Positions 20,824 to 33,134 are shown, counted from the first letter of the stretch. The stretch: DNA of 64,000 nucleotides from Eutreptiella sp. 'Long Island Sound 2002' (GCA_964036045.1 OZ038381.1:111216922-111280921); one strand, 5' to 3'. Notes: generated by a model not told the origin, from the letters alone. Numbers and translations are program-made.

Positions 20824-23556
20824 ATGGAGCCGGAGGATGAGAGTAAGGATCTCCCTCCTCCCTACCGGAGCTCGAAGTCTTCCGCGTGCGAGACCGAGAC
20901 GACCTGGTGGGGCGACATGGACGAGGATGAGGACATGGACTTTGGTTACACGGAGAAGCCCCCCTCCTCGGACCGACCGAGGCGACCCGGCAGAGACCCA
21001 CCGGGACCCCCTGGCGGAAGACCATCAGGACTGCCTGGAGGATCCCCACCAAGTGGACCCCCCGGAGGCGGACCTCCGGGAGGGGGAGGACCCCCTGGAC
21101 CAGGCGGACCCGGTGGAGGCCCTCCTGGAGGACCCCCTGGGGACCCCAACGACCCACCAGGGAACGGTGACCCGGATGCCACCTGGCGGTGGACTGTCCA
21201 CCTCCGCAGGAGGGTCCAGTCCCTCGAGCGCGAGGTAGACACGGGCAAGGGCGAGATGATCCGCATCGCAAGGGTCGCCGCGGGCGCACAGAAGGAGCTG
21301 GACATCGCCAAGACGGAGATGGTCAAGATCGCCAAGGTCGCCACCGCCGCCCAGAGGGAGCTGGACATCGCCAGGGGTGAGACCAGGCTGCTGAACAAGG
21401 TCATCAACGGCCTGCAGCAGAGGTTGGACGAGCTGGAAGGCCGTGGGAGCGTCGGCAGCGACCACCCACCCCTGGGGTCTGGCTCGTCGGACGACGGCTG
21501 GGGACCTGGACCAGGTCCAGGCAGAGCCCAAGCCCCCGGCGGAGCCCCCAGGAGTCGCCCCAGCGCCAGTGCCCCCTCTCTCAGCGCCCCCTTTAATCAC
21601 AGCGCGGGCCGCCGTAACGAGCGCGTGCCGCCTGGCAGTGGCAATGAGGAGTGGCGTAATGAGTGGCTCAGTGCAGAGTACCACAACCGCCGTGCTCCAC
21701 CGCGGACACCGGTACGCCCCCGATGCCCCGCACCAGCCCAAGAGCCAATCCCAATGGCTGGCAGGCGTTATGGTTGACTCAGAGATGAGGTCCCTGGAGG
21801 GGACGTGGAGTGGGATGTCGGCGGAGGCGAGGAAGACCTGGAGAAGTTCGGCATTACCCCGCCGCGTGGTGTACGACGGGAGGCCACTGAGCGCAGCCGC
21901 CGGCGCAGTGATGAGGAGGCATACATGGAAGGAGTACGGTGTGAACATCTAGGTTCAGCATACATGGAAGAACCACGGCGTAGCCACACGGATACCGTGG
22001 AGGAGATGGAAGTGGCGGCCGTGGGAGTCCTTGCGGGACGCCGATGGGAACCTCGGTCGACCTCGCGGCTGGCGTTCATGGTCTCTAAGGCCACGGATGC
22101 CGCCGTGTGGGAAGACCTGAAGGACATCAAGCCCCCCACGTACGATGGCAACTCCCTCAACCTTGACCGCTTCTTGGAGAAGCTGGACGATTCGGGGGTA
22201 ACCGTTACTGAAGACACGGATCCCGCAGATGCGGAGAAATATGTCTTCAAACGGTTCAGGTACCGCCTGCCGGAGGTGCTCCAAGAGCTATACTTCGTGG
22301 CGACCAAGGAGGGGAAAATCAGGACCCTCAAGGAAGCCAAGAAGTGGCTCAACGAGCAGGAGCAGGTGGACGCTCCGCAGGTGGCTGCCAAGCGGTGGAA
22401 GGCCATCAAGCTTCAGCATGATGGTCGGGAGATCGGCCTATGAGATTGGCGGGACTTCCGGGGGCAATACACCCTCTTCCACCGCAACATGGAGGACTGG
22501 AATGAGGGTGACGAGCAGGCCCGCCTGCTCTGCATGCTGCCGGAAGCATGGATCAAGAGAGTCACCAAGGACGAAGCCAAGAGGGCCAAGTCCAACCACA
22601 CGGTCAAGATGATGCTCCCCAAGGAGTATCATACGAACGTGGTGGCTTGGACAAGGAAGAATGTGAACCAGGATGTCAAACTGCACTCCCTGCGGAACGC
22701 CCTCTTCATCACTGTCACGGGCGATCGCGAGAAGACCGCGATGTGGCGCCTTGACGAGTGTGACGTGGGCGGCCAGACCATCCGTCTGCAGGCCATCCCG
22801 GCACAGATGAGTTGCGACGAGATCCTGGAGTGGGTTGGAGAGGAGGTACTCAAGGAGTACCGGAACCTCCACCACACCCGCGGGTTGAGGCCCGGCGACC
22901 GTGACGTCAACTACGTTGGCGAGGGGTCTGGCGGGGAAGCTGCCATGGACCCAGCGGGAGCCGATGGCGATGAGGCTTTCGACGACGATTATGACGACGA
23001 TGAGCCCGCCGAGGTGGCCGTTTGTGCCTTCGTGGCCAACAACCTGAACACGGGGAGCAACCGGGGAAGCTGGAAGCCCCTGCAGAAGGGTTGGAAGAAG
23101 AAGGAGAAGAAGGATCCCCGCCGCATTGGCGACCCTCCGCTGTCCTTTGGGGAGTTCATACAAGCTCACCCTCAGGGCTGTTCCGTGTGTTATGGAGGGA
23201 ACAAAGGGTTCAAGCATGACCACCGAACATGCCCCATCCACAAGGCCGACACGGAGGCTTACAAGAAGGTGCACGGGTCGAAGAAGCGTGCACCCGCGGG
23301 TATCCGGGAGACCAAGGTGGAGGTCACCAAGGACAAGCTCTCCAAGCCGATGTCGGTGGGGACCGAGTTGGCCAAAGAGATCCAGGAGATCAAGAGGTCC
23401 TGGGGTCCCAAGTCGGACGACAAGAACAAGGAGAACGAAGAGAACGACAAGAACAAGGACAAGGACAAGAAGGGTAAGAAAGGGGGAAAGAAGAAGAAAG
23501 TCAACGAGGTTGATGCAGAGAAGAGTATGCCTGCTACCACAACCAACGCCCCTTAG
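20824..23556 (+). pseudogene. gag: Element 2 gag: collagen-like linker, coiled coil, capsid-like region, zinc-knuckle-like Cys/His motif, Lys-rich tail
   Basis: A single frame runs here apart from TGA stops at 21775-21777 and 22441-22443; both read naturally as CGA arginine codons mutated to TGA. In order it has an acidic start, a Pro/Gly-rich collagen-like stretch (~21000-21160), and a coiled coil with ~20-residue internal repeats (GEMIRIARVAAGAQKELDIA, then TEMVKIAKVATAAQRELDIA). A capsid-like part follows (LDRFLEKLDDSGVTVTEDTD at ~22160, NMEDWNEGDEQARLLCMLPE at ~22490). After that come a variant knuckle CSVCYGGNKGFKHDHRTC (C-x2-C-x8-H-x4-C, not the canonical x4 spacing) near 23180 and a Lys-rich tail ending at 23556. 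Gag forms the particle and binds element RNA. Pol begins ~160 bases later in the same frame. Confidence 0.7.
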
Positions 23557-23715
23557 CGGAGCCCCTGCAGCCAAGGAGCCCAGTTAGGGCGGTCGCAGGA
23601 TGGTGTCGTGGGAAGCGCCACACCATCCCAGTCGGGAGACAGTGAGCACTAAGGGATTGTCGCGTGCGGAAGGCCCGGTCCGGCACCCAAAAGGAAAGAC
23701 AGTTGCAGCGGCAGG

Positions 23716-25965
23716 GTGAGGGTAAGTGAAGGCACGAACCCTTGCACCCGTCAATCCTTCGCGACCAAGAATGTATTTGATGCGCTTCAAGATCTATCCG
23801 GAAGTATCGGAGGATCACCCGGACCGCAGCTGGATGCTGCAAATTGGCAGCCTGAGCCCATTGTCCACGACCTGCACCAGTCGCTCATTGAGCTTCTGGA
23901 ACGGCCAGAGATCCTGAGCTTGCACGCCCTGCGCCGTGAGGGGCGTGAGCGGCAGCTGCACCTTAAGGTCCGTGGTTTATGCGGGGAAGTGGTGAAGGTC
24001 TTTGACGTGTTGGTCGACACGGGAGGTCAGGTCAGCTTGGTCAAGGCTGGCTTACTTCCGCCAGAGTGCTTGACCGACAGTCGGAAGCCTGTCAGGCTGA
24101 AGGTGGCGAACGGCCAGTACATGGTGGGAGGCACCAGGGAAGCGGCCATTGGGCTGCAGTTTGTGAACCACCGTGAGCTGAGCCGCCCGGACCTTGGCAA
24201 GGAAATCCTCCTGCAAGGTCGCTTCTACGAGGCCCAGATGGACTGGGACATGATCGTTGGGTACGACTTCATGATGGAGACGGACTCCAGCGTTCTCCCG
24301 GCCCAGGCCTCAATGACCCTGTACCAGGACGACCAGCTCTCGTGGCTTTCGTCACCTGAGCACCATGTGGAATGCCAATGGATCCACCCGGAACGCAATC
24401 AGCTCGAAGTAGCCGCGCTGGGGACTGAGCCAGTTGGGCCAGCAAACCAGGAGTACGGCGTAAGGCCGGAAGTGGCGAGCCGAGTGGTTGCGGACCTGGG
24501 AGCCTCGGATCTGGCCCTGGATGCGTTCTCTTCAGGAACCTCCGCCCATCTTTGGGTTTGTGAGAAGTACTGGAGCGCCCAGGACTCCACGTGGAACAAG
24601 CACTGGGGTCCGCATCAGGGTTTGATGTGGATCCATTGCCCCCGAGGGGACATTCCAAGGGCGGTTGCGAAGATTCGCAAGGACCGCTCCAAGGCAGTGC
24701 TGGTTGTTCCTATGGGATGCACCGAGGAGGAAAGCACCCGACATGGGGTGGTCTCACTGACCAACATGACCTTCAACCAGGTCGTCCTACCGGCTGGAGA
24801 AGGTGTCTATCAGGACGCTAAGGGACAGCCCATGCCACCCCAGAGATGGCCAACGGAATTCCACTATGCGGATGGGGGCCTTGAACAGGCCGACACCACG
24901 GACTTCGTGTGTGTCAACCGCATCATAGCAGAGCCAGGGCGGCAATGCTTTGCGGTTTCCGCTGTTGACATTGGAGAATCGGAGGACCTCCTCACTGAAG
25001 AGGAGTTGGATCTGGTTCAGGGGTATACGGATCAGCCCTTTCACGACTGGGGAAACCAGCATGAGGGCAAGGGCCAGGACAAAGCCTGGTGGGAAGTGGA
25101 TTCCATCGTCTCCGGTTCCTATGATGGGAATACCTTCGTAAAGAGGGTACTGGACCCCATGTCCAGCCAGGACGAGCCAATCGGCGGCAACCCACCCACC
25201 TACGGCGACCTGTTTCGAGGCAAGACCAGAGATGGCCCTTTGGGCCACTTGGGAAGACCACCTGAGCGATCTTGTGCAGGTACCCCGCAAGTAAGCTCAG
25301 TGGTTCAGGTGCCCGGAAAGGCCAAGGCGGAGTCCGATGATTGCCCCAAGATCCAGGCATTGAAGGCCAGGCTGAAGCAGAAGTATGGGGATATCTTCTT
25401 CAGCGGAAAACATGTGTTTCCCCCACCGGTGCGTGGACCGTATGGTGAGGCCAAGATACGGCTGAAGCCGGATTCCCGTGTGTATCGACACCGGGAGTTC
25501 GCCCTGAGGGGCGAGAGGAAGGAGGCCATGGAGAAGATCCTCCAGGACTTCATCGAGAGAGGCTGGCTTGAGCCCTGTCACTCCGAGTGGGCCTCCCCGT
25601 GCTTCGTCGTCCCTAAGAAGGTGGCCGGAGAGTGGCGGCTCGTGGTCGACTACCGCGGCCTAAATGCCCAAACGCAGCATGACAGCTATACGCTGCCCCT
25701 CATTGAGGACATGCTGCAAAAACAACACCGGCGGAGGATCTTCACGGTGATTGATCTGAAACATGGTTATCATCAGATGCCTCTCGCTGATGAGTTCCGT
25801 GCTTGCACAGCAATGAGCACACCACTTGGACCCCTCCAGTGGAAGGTGATGCCAATGGGCGTTACTAACGGCAATGCGGCTTTTCAGCGGATGCTGGAGA
25901 ACCTGCTTGAGCCGGTTTGTGGACGACGTGATCATCGGTTCCGGGGACCCCAGTATGAGCTATGA
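23716..25965 (+). pseudogene. pol: Element 2 pol, part 1: aspartic protease, methylase-like fold, N-terminal RT
   Basis: The frame is open from GTG 23716 with no convincing ATG, so pol was probably made as a Gag-Pol fusion or by readthrough (inference). Residues ~80-190 are a retropepsin-type protease with the catalytic DTG at D101 (VLVDTGGQVSLV) and VGYDFM later. Residues ~255-345 carry the methylase-like fold, including LDAFSSGTSAHLWVCEKYW and a WIHCPR stretch where active enzymes have an NPP[YF]-type motif. RT follows (WRLVVDYRGLN, VIDLKHGYHQMPL). At about 25915 a 20-bp deletion relative to element 1 removes codons just before the FVDD box and shifts the frame, so this ORF ends without the RT catalytic aspartates. 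Confidence 0.88.
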
Positions 25966-27076
25966 GGAGCTCCTGGAGGCACATGAGAGGGACGCCACCA
26001 GAGTGCTGGTCCTTCTGGTTCGGCACAAACTCACGGGCAGCAGTGACAAGGCCACCATTGCGGTAAGCGAGGTGGTCTTCGCTGCCCACGTAGTTGGGAA
26101 CAGGGAGCGGAAGCCCATACCTGGCAAGGTGGCTGCGATCGAGCACTGGGAAAAGCCCAAAACGGTCTCTGAGCTCCGGGCGTACTTGGGGTTCTGCAAC
26201 TACTACTCGGGGTATATCAAGATGTATGCCGAGTATGCGGCCCCCATGACGACCATGTTCAAGGGCAACCGAGAGGAGACCAAGAAGGGGTCCAATAAGG
26301 CTCTGGTGTGGAATGCTGAGTCTGACCGTGCCTTTGAGGGAATGAAGCAGGCGCTGCTATCCGCAGTGGGTCTGCACCTCGTGGATCCTGACCGAGGGTT
26401 TGTCCTGCGCACCGACGCTTCCGACTACGCCGTTGGCGCTGTGTTGGAACAAGTGCTTGACGATGGAAGGCACGTGCCAGTGGCCTTCTGGAGCCGAGTC
26501 CTGGCGGAAGGCCAGAGACGGACGTGGACGCCCCGAGAAAACGAGGCGTATGCCATCGTCATGGCTCTCAGGAAATGGGCTGGGTACATAGCCCTCCATC
26601 CCGTCAGCGTCTGCACCGACGATCAGAGTCTGCAGTCGTGGCACAAAGAGCACGTGGACACCCCCTTTGGTCCGGCCTCCCGACGGGCAAGATGGCATGA
26701 GACCTTGGCCAAGTTCGACCTCACCGTTGTGTATGTTCCTGGCAAGGACAACACCGTGGCGGACTGTCTCAGTAGGTGGGCCCATCCCGCCAGCAAGGGC
26801 CTGACGGATGTCTCAGCCCATGGCGATGAGGCTGAGACCGCTGAGGCCAAGAGGATCATAGAAATGGAGCGCCTGATGGAGGAGGAGGGTGTTAAATGCT
26901 TCGTCTCATGGCTGCGGATGCCCCCCTCGGAACGAGAACCGGCAGAGTGGTCAGAGTACTCGCCCCTGAGAGAGCTGAGTCCGACAAGCACCTCTTCCCT
27001 GAATCTTGCCTCCAGGACAACTGGACTGACAACTACGCTAAGTCTGAGGCCTTTGGGGCCGGATATAGGGCTGTGA
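25874..27076 (+). pseudogene. pol: Element 2 pol, part 2: rest of RT and RNase H
   Basis: The useful frame starts at about 25915 with FVDDVIIGSGDP, the RT catalytic box; the stretch from 25874 to there is out-of-frame sequence. RT thumb and connection follow (KPKTVSELRAYLGFCNYYSG), then RNase H with LRTDASDYAVGAVLEQ. Within RNase H the CTDDQSL segment differs from CTDHQSL in element 1. One base is missing near 26907 compared with element 1, so the frame leaves pol after EEEGVKCFV and stops at 27076. The two element copies have different lesions here. Confidence 0.87.
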
Positions 27077-28519
27077 CCGACCCTGATGACGGGCAGAAGT
27101 GGCCAAAGGGGCTGACTGAGGAGGATGACAAGCTCTACCGGAATGGTAAGCTGCTGGTCCCAGAGTCCCGAGTGCTTGAGCTATGTGAGGCTTGGCATCA
27201 CCACATGATGCACCCAGGGAGTCAAGAAGCAAGCCCTGGACATGCAGCGCCGGTTCAAAATCGACCAGATCAGTCTCTACAACGCTATCAAGAAAGTCTG
27301 AAAGGGTTGCTCGGTCTGTCAGGCCTGCAATCCCGACAACCGGAACGGCAAGGGGGAAGCCCAATGGACTCCGGTGCCTGACCAGCGGATGGAGAGCGTG
27401 GCCATGGATGTTTTCTCCATGCCCGAAGTTCACAGAGGCAAGGAGACCTTTGACTGTGTGGTCCTTTGTGTGGACCGCCACAGCGGCTACGTAGTAGCCG
27501 TTCCGGTACGCAAAAGGGGGTTGCTTGCCAAGGAAGTGGCAGTCATGATGATTCGTCATTGGCTGACCGTCTTTGACATCCCCCGCACCATTTGCAGTGA
27601 CCGAGGGCCCCAGTTTACTGGTGGCTGGTTCAAGGCCATGTGTTCCCTCATGGGAATACGTCATGCCAAGAGCGTCGCCTATCTCAGCCGGTCCAACGGC
27701 CGGGCTGAAGTGGCTGGAAGGCAGCTGCTCGAGAAGCTACGCAAGATTCACATCACCAATCCACATCGGAATATGTTTGAGGAGATGTGGCCCGCTCTGA
27801 AGGCCAATCATGACACCCCCACTCCGGGTGGTTTGTCCCCTCACCAGATTCTGTTCGGCAGGGACCCCCTTGGTCGGGGACTTCCCTTGTCTGGTGATGG
27901 TATGGCCGTGGACGCCAAGGAATTCTTCGCGCGGCAAGAGGCAACGGCGCGGGACATCCGCCAGCAGCTCGAGAAGGAGCATGCCGAGCGTCAGAAGTTC
28001 GCTCCGAGCTCAACAGCGCAAACGTTCACGGTAGGAGACGCGGTGTGGGTGATCAGACCCCGCCCTATGGGCACCCACCGCACCAAAACCTGGTTCACAC
28101 CCGGAGAGGTGGTCGGCAGGATTGGTGAGGACACCTACAGCATCAAGGTGGGTCACGGACAGTTCTGGGAGCGCCACGAGAGTCAGCTCCGTGTGCGGGA
28201 ACCCGACCTCCGTGGCCAACATGTGTCCCTGGACTATGCTGCACATGAGGCTGATTCGGACGACGACTATGCTGAGCAGGACGACTATACCGTCCAGAAG
28301 ATCCTGGCCCAGCGTCCTAACGCCTCGGCACCCGGAGGCCTGGAGTTCAAGGTTTGTTCCCGAGGCTATGGGCCGTCCCACGACACCTGGGAACCCGTCT
28401 CCTCGTTCGTGCTGCGGATTAACACTGCCTTAATGGACTGCATCCGCAAGCACAAGACCAAGATCCATGTCTTGGACTTGGCAGCACTCACCCAGGCGAT
28501 TGCAGCCAGGGGCGCCTGA
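26896..28519 (+). pseudogene. pol: Element 2 pol, part 3: integrase and damaged chromodomain
   Basis: The frame from 26896 carries the pre-integrase linker and zinc-binding His residues (WHHHMMHPG), then an extra A near 27216 shifts it. A TGA at 27299-27301 interrupts the next piece. From 27374 the core is open to the stop at 28517-28519: the catalytic triad is at 27407 (D), 27599 (D) and 27707 (E), again with 35 residues between D and E. The chromodomain starts YTVQKILAQ, but the conserved KVRWRGY of element 1 reads KVCSRGY, losing one aromatic-cage tryptophan; TWEP is kept. Methyl-lysine reading by this copy would be impaired even if it were expressed. Confidence 0.88.
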
Positions 28520-29936
28520 TCACCCCCCTGAGCTCTCCCCTGATGCATTTTGAGCGCTTGTTAGGTCGACGGATCGTCCCTCACTTGCTTGCTCTCTTCC
28601 ATCTTCCAGTGACCTGCCATCAGAGTGGCCATATACCCCCCCCTGCTGAATCCAGGGGATGATGGCCCCTCTCTTCCACTTCTATTCGTCACTCCCCGCC
28701 TGCTGAATCCTTGGGAAACCAGGCAGGGCGACTGACCTTGACATTTCCTGAGCTCTTAGGGCCTTGAAGCCAATACGACGTTGCGCAACGGATGCCGCTG
28801 TCATCGGCATTGCATTTTTTGGGTGTGTGGTCTGGACCCATGGCACTTGCGGGATCCAGACCAGTCAACGTGTGTCTGCAGACTGTATATGGCCTGAACT
28901 CAGGCGTCTTTCTGTCCACCCTCCTGCATATTCCTTATCCTGACCGGGGCGTGGTTTGGCGCTCTATCCAGAGTGTGTTTACACGCCTATTACCCCGTTT
29001 AATGCTTAGCTTTCTGTTCCCCAGGATATGTGCATCTGTATGTTAAGTGTTGTCAGCCCATCATCGAGATATGGACGGTTTTTCCCCCTGAAGGGACACA
29101 AATCGGAATACGAAGGCGCCCTGAGTCGCCGTGTACATGCTCTTGCATAAGGTCCAGCCTGGACCAGTACCTAAGTACAGATTCTTCTGTCTGAGTGCCC
29201 GTGATACTGTGTGCCCTAGTGGCTGTGATGTGCTGAGATCCTGATGGCGCCAGGCGGGAAGCCCAGTTGCCTGACTACACTCCCAGCGGTCCGCCACTGT
29301 CAGTCCCAGTGTGAGCCTACCGACTCGCAGACGCACTTGCAGTCGGGTGACGACCTCCGGTGTCCTGACCTTGGTCGGTCTGCCTGGGAAACTGGTGGTT
29401 TGAGGAGTCGACGCCTCCGCCCAGACTGCATGAGGACTCCCTCATGCATGGCCTTCGTGGTAGTGGGGCGAGGGAAAAGACGGCCTTGATGCCCGATCCC
29501 TTATGGAGGAGCTCGTTCGGCTTTAGCACTCTGGACTCGCGTCGTGGATATGGACATGGTGCGCCCAAGGAAGGACCCTTGGGGACTCTCCCCCAGACTG
29601 CGGCCTTGGGAAGCCCGGGGTAGCCTGATGGATCATTGTGGTTGCTTTCGACCTGTGGGACCACCTCGGTTGTCGTGTGGCGCCTATGTTTGCGGTGTAT
29701 GCCACTGCCACTGTGGTAGTGACCGTCACAGCCGGCACCCTGTGCGCCTGGTATGGGTTAACGGGTCCTTTGGATGCCGAACAATCGCCGCCAGGACGCG
29801 GGACTTGATACTTGATACTCTACTTGCGGTTACTAACAACTACAGCTCCGTACCTGTCTTACTGTGGGATTGAGGATGGGGCTGGGTACCCGCTGCCATG
29901 CTTGGGTGTTATCGAGCCCCCCCAGGGGTTTGATCT
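28520..29936 (+). other. Element 2 non-coding region between pol and the 3' LTR
   Basis: It is collinear with 4156-5584 and has no supported gene. It keeps the CCTGCTGAATCC direct repeats and the TGGTCTGG/CCAGACCA stem-loop (about 28825-28865). Some short indels distinguish it from element 1, for example a ~30-base stretch near 29345-29380. Confidence 0.6.
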
Positions 29937-29955
29937 AAGGAGGGGGGTGAAGCGG
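29937..29955 (+). promoter_or_regulatory. Polypurine tract of element 2
   Basis: AAGGAGGGGGGTGAAGCGG abuts the 3' LTR start (TACCCAGAACC) and is identical to the tract at 5585-5603. Confidence 0.78.
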
Positions 29956-32900
29956 TACCCAGAACCTATGGCCCATGGCCCGGAGGCCTGTGAGCCGTCA
30001 CACCCGTGCGGAAGCCGTTGCCACCGGCTGTCAGCGGGAATTCCCTGTTCTCTAATCCTCGAAATCTGGAATCCGATTTCTAACCAATAAATCGATGTAG
30101 ACCTACCATAATTTTATTGTCTTGGTCGATTTTCGGTCAGAAATCGGTGAAATACCCGATTTCTACATCGATTTCTAATTGTCGTGAAATCGCCGCCTGT
30201 TGTCGCCTGTTCGCGCGCTTCCGTCGCTTCTCTATGGCGAGTTTTGTGAGGGATTTTTTTCGAGTACCTTTGCAGTTCTAAGAGAACTTTGAGGGCTGGA
30301 TCTAGAGGATTTTTCCTGTACTTTCATCGGGTGTGTTCACCAGAATTTTTTGCCGTTGCGTCTGAGAGAAAATCAGCGCGCAAGCTTTTCCGTCGGTCGC
30401 TCGAACTCATGGTTCTCAAGGACCATGAGTTCGGACGTAACCTTACATCCCCCCCCTATGTCTTTCATCCATGCCCCTTTCACATGGGCATATCACTTTG
30501 AATAGGGAAGAGGGCAATGGGGATGTTTTAGGCAGCCTAGGGGTTTCGCAAACCCAAGTCGTTTGCATGCGCAAACGCCAACTTTGTGGCCTTGTGAGCA
30601 TGAACGTTAATAACCGAACACAATGCTCACAAGACCAAAGGCCCTGGGCCATTTTCGTTTTTGAGCCACCTGAACGATGGCTGCACGCAATTCAATGCGC
30701 ACCAAAACTGCTTTTTTGAGAAAGGGCAAATTTAAGTCGAAAATCAGGCCAAAATGGCCAAACCCCCGAGGCTTGTGCTCAAAGTCTATGGGAAGTTGAG
30801 CCTTGAATCAAGGCAATATATAAAGTAGAGACCACGAATGACATCGTGGTCGGCTTGGTTGATTTTTACAACCTTGTCTTCCTTTTTCTAAAATGTCGCC
30901 TTGTGAGCACGCGTGCCATACTGCCTCTTTGCACACGCGCTCATATGCAAGCACTAATGACACGAGTGGGCGGAGACAATCTAACCATAGTGGGCATATT
31001 TGAAGGCACCTACTATGGGCCTACTCCAAGAATGTTTACTCATATTTTTGCTCCTCAAGGTCCCAAAGATATGTACATACCAATATCGCCGATATATGCA
31101 CTTTTTCCCATAAATAGTGTGCTTCAAGGATTGGGGTGTTAAAAATGTTTCCATTATGCTTCGAACCTCAACCCTTGTTGCAAAAGGGAAGCAAAGCTTC
31201 GGTTTGCATCCATGCAGAACCCCGAGGCTCCTTTCTCTTGTGATATGGAGATACAATTTTTGGAGTCACCACTTTTGGCGGAATTTTGGCCGTTTTGCCC
31301 AGAATGGCCACAAGCCCCTTCTCCCCCTGATTTTCCCCCCGAGGTTGCATGCGCCACTTGACCGAGAGTAAGGGCAATTCAGAGAGGGCACGTAAACTTG
31401 CATCGAATGGGGTGTTTCCCCTATGTGGCCTCTCCTCTCGAAGGGAGAGTTGTGAGTCACCCAATTTGGGGTATGTTGCCATTCTGCCCCATTTGCGTGT
31501 CATTTTCCCCCCAATGGGGAAAATGGCTAGAGGCCACCATGAGGGTTCACAAGTGGCATATATTGGGATCTGAGTCCCATGTGTCTCTAGCATCTTTGGT
31601 TGAAAGGATCCTCGCCGTGGCCATGGAGATATGGAATCATGAGTGCGGGCCATTTTGGCCAAATTTCGCTGTTTTTCCCATTGTATGCCATGTTGGAGCT
31701 ACCATATCTCCATGGGGCACATGATCTAGCCAGGAAGGAATTGTGATTATTGTAGCATATGACCAAGGGTTGAACGCCATTGAGCTTCGTATTTGCTCCT
31801 CTGGCTCATCCGGAGTTATCCAACTTTTGGTGCGATCGATGATCTCCCCCGTTGCACCGCATGCTGCTTTCTGCCCCATCCGCGTGTCCATCCCCTCGAT
31901 GAACAGCAAGCAGCCAGTCTGACAGCAAGCCATAACCCAGGGCATGGGACCAAAGGGGATATCAAGGATTGTGAATCAAGGCTTGACGCTTCAATATCGC
32001 CAAGGTTTCCTACCCTGGACGGTCGAGCGAGACGACCAATTTTGCCATTTTGGTAGTTGTGGACCCAATTGGGATTGTCACCACGCCTAGTGGCATGGAG
32101 ATCTTTGAGGGCCAAGGACAGGATTGCATATGGAATGGCGGATCTGATCTCCAAGCCGGCGTGGAGATATACCATTGGGGATACCCCCGATTTTGGCTCA
32201 TTTTGAGCAGCCAGAATGACTCCCTTTTGGGACCCCAATTTCAGCTCCCCGTGTGGTCCATCGGCGGCCCCATATCTGTATGCCCATGGGAAGTCCGGAT
32301 CAAATTCAATATTGTGCACTCAGATATAGGTCATAGGTCCTGCCCCCTATCCTGTGGGTTGCTGGCCTTGCCTTGGTCGGGCGAATCACCCGTGGGAATG
32401 ACGCCAATTTTGGTGGTTTTGGCATCATGATCCCACTTGGCGAACCCGTGGTGCCCTGATGCTGGGGCGTCAGAGGCAACCAGGTTGGGTGAGGGCTCCA
32501 GATAATTGATACTCGAAGGGCATAAGGTCAGTTGCCTCGTCCCTACCTCTGGCGGGTCCTAACGAGGGGTCAATTTTGGAGTTTTTCGAGATAATATCAG
32601 TTTGGGCTGAAACAGTTCATTTTCAGCTACCAACTCCTAGGGGAGAATGACGGGGCCTTATCTCCGGTTCAGAGACGAGTTCGGACCTGCCATCCAGTGA
32701 GCATGGGGAGCCACTGTCGGTTGGCCTTGGAGCTGCTTGATTCTGAGGAACTCGCCTGTGGCTGGGCGGGACACCCTCCCCTATTGGCAAGGTTTCAGGG
32801 TCCGGACTGAGCAGGGCATAGGTTGTGTTTGAGCCCCCGCCCCTGCCAGCCACTGAGAGGGTCGGACCTGGGATTGGGATATGAGTTGGGACTGAGCGTC

Positions 32901-33134
32901 TATTGTCCTGTGATGCACTTACCCCAGTCCAGTCTTAACCCCATGTGTACATATCCTGATGTGTTGCTGTACATACCTTTGTTCCCTTGTTTCAGAGTGG
33001 CAAGGATCCTGAAACGGTTTGTCACATGACACGAGCATGAGGATGCCCTTGTGAGCGCAGTGCTTTGCCTGCCTGCTTGCTTGTGCGTGTCCGCCGCAGC
33101 GTCCTGTGGCCAGGCCCCCCACGGGAACGCGTCA
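29956..33134 (+). repeat. 3' LTR of element 2 (~3.2 kb)
   Basis: It matches 15716-18921 from end to end. Differences are scattered, unevenly (about 1 to 8 per 60 bases in blocks aligned by eye), with a ~27-base deletion near 32108. It ends GGGAACGCGTCA at 33134; after that the sequence no longer matches the region after the 5' LTR. Confidence 0.88.

Larger units (their letters stand above)
15716..33134 (+). mobile_element. Element 2: complete but decayed 17.4-kb Ty3/Gypsy chromovirus-type retrotransposon
   Basis: Two direct LTRs (15716-18921 and 29956-33134) flank gag-like and pol regions in the same orientation as element 1. LTR ends are TACCCAGAAC and GGGAACGCGTCA. The LTRs differ by a few percent in the blocks I aligned by eye, and one has a ~27-base indel near 17875/32108, so the insertion is not recent. 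I could not find a convincing target-site duplication next to the two ends, nor a primer-binding site matching initiator tRNA after 18921. Gag has two in-frame TGA stops plus frameshifts, and pol has a 20-bp deletion, two single-base shifts and a stop. At 17.4 kb, with LTRs of 3.2 kb, it is a very long element for this superfamily. Confidence 0.9.

Noticed and set aside
23716-23730. GGTAAGT splice-donor-like sequence at the start of element 2 pol
   Set aside because: No matching acceptor was identified and no reason to expect splicing there; treated as chance.
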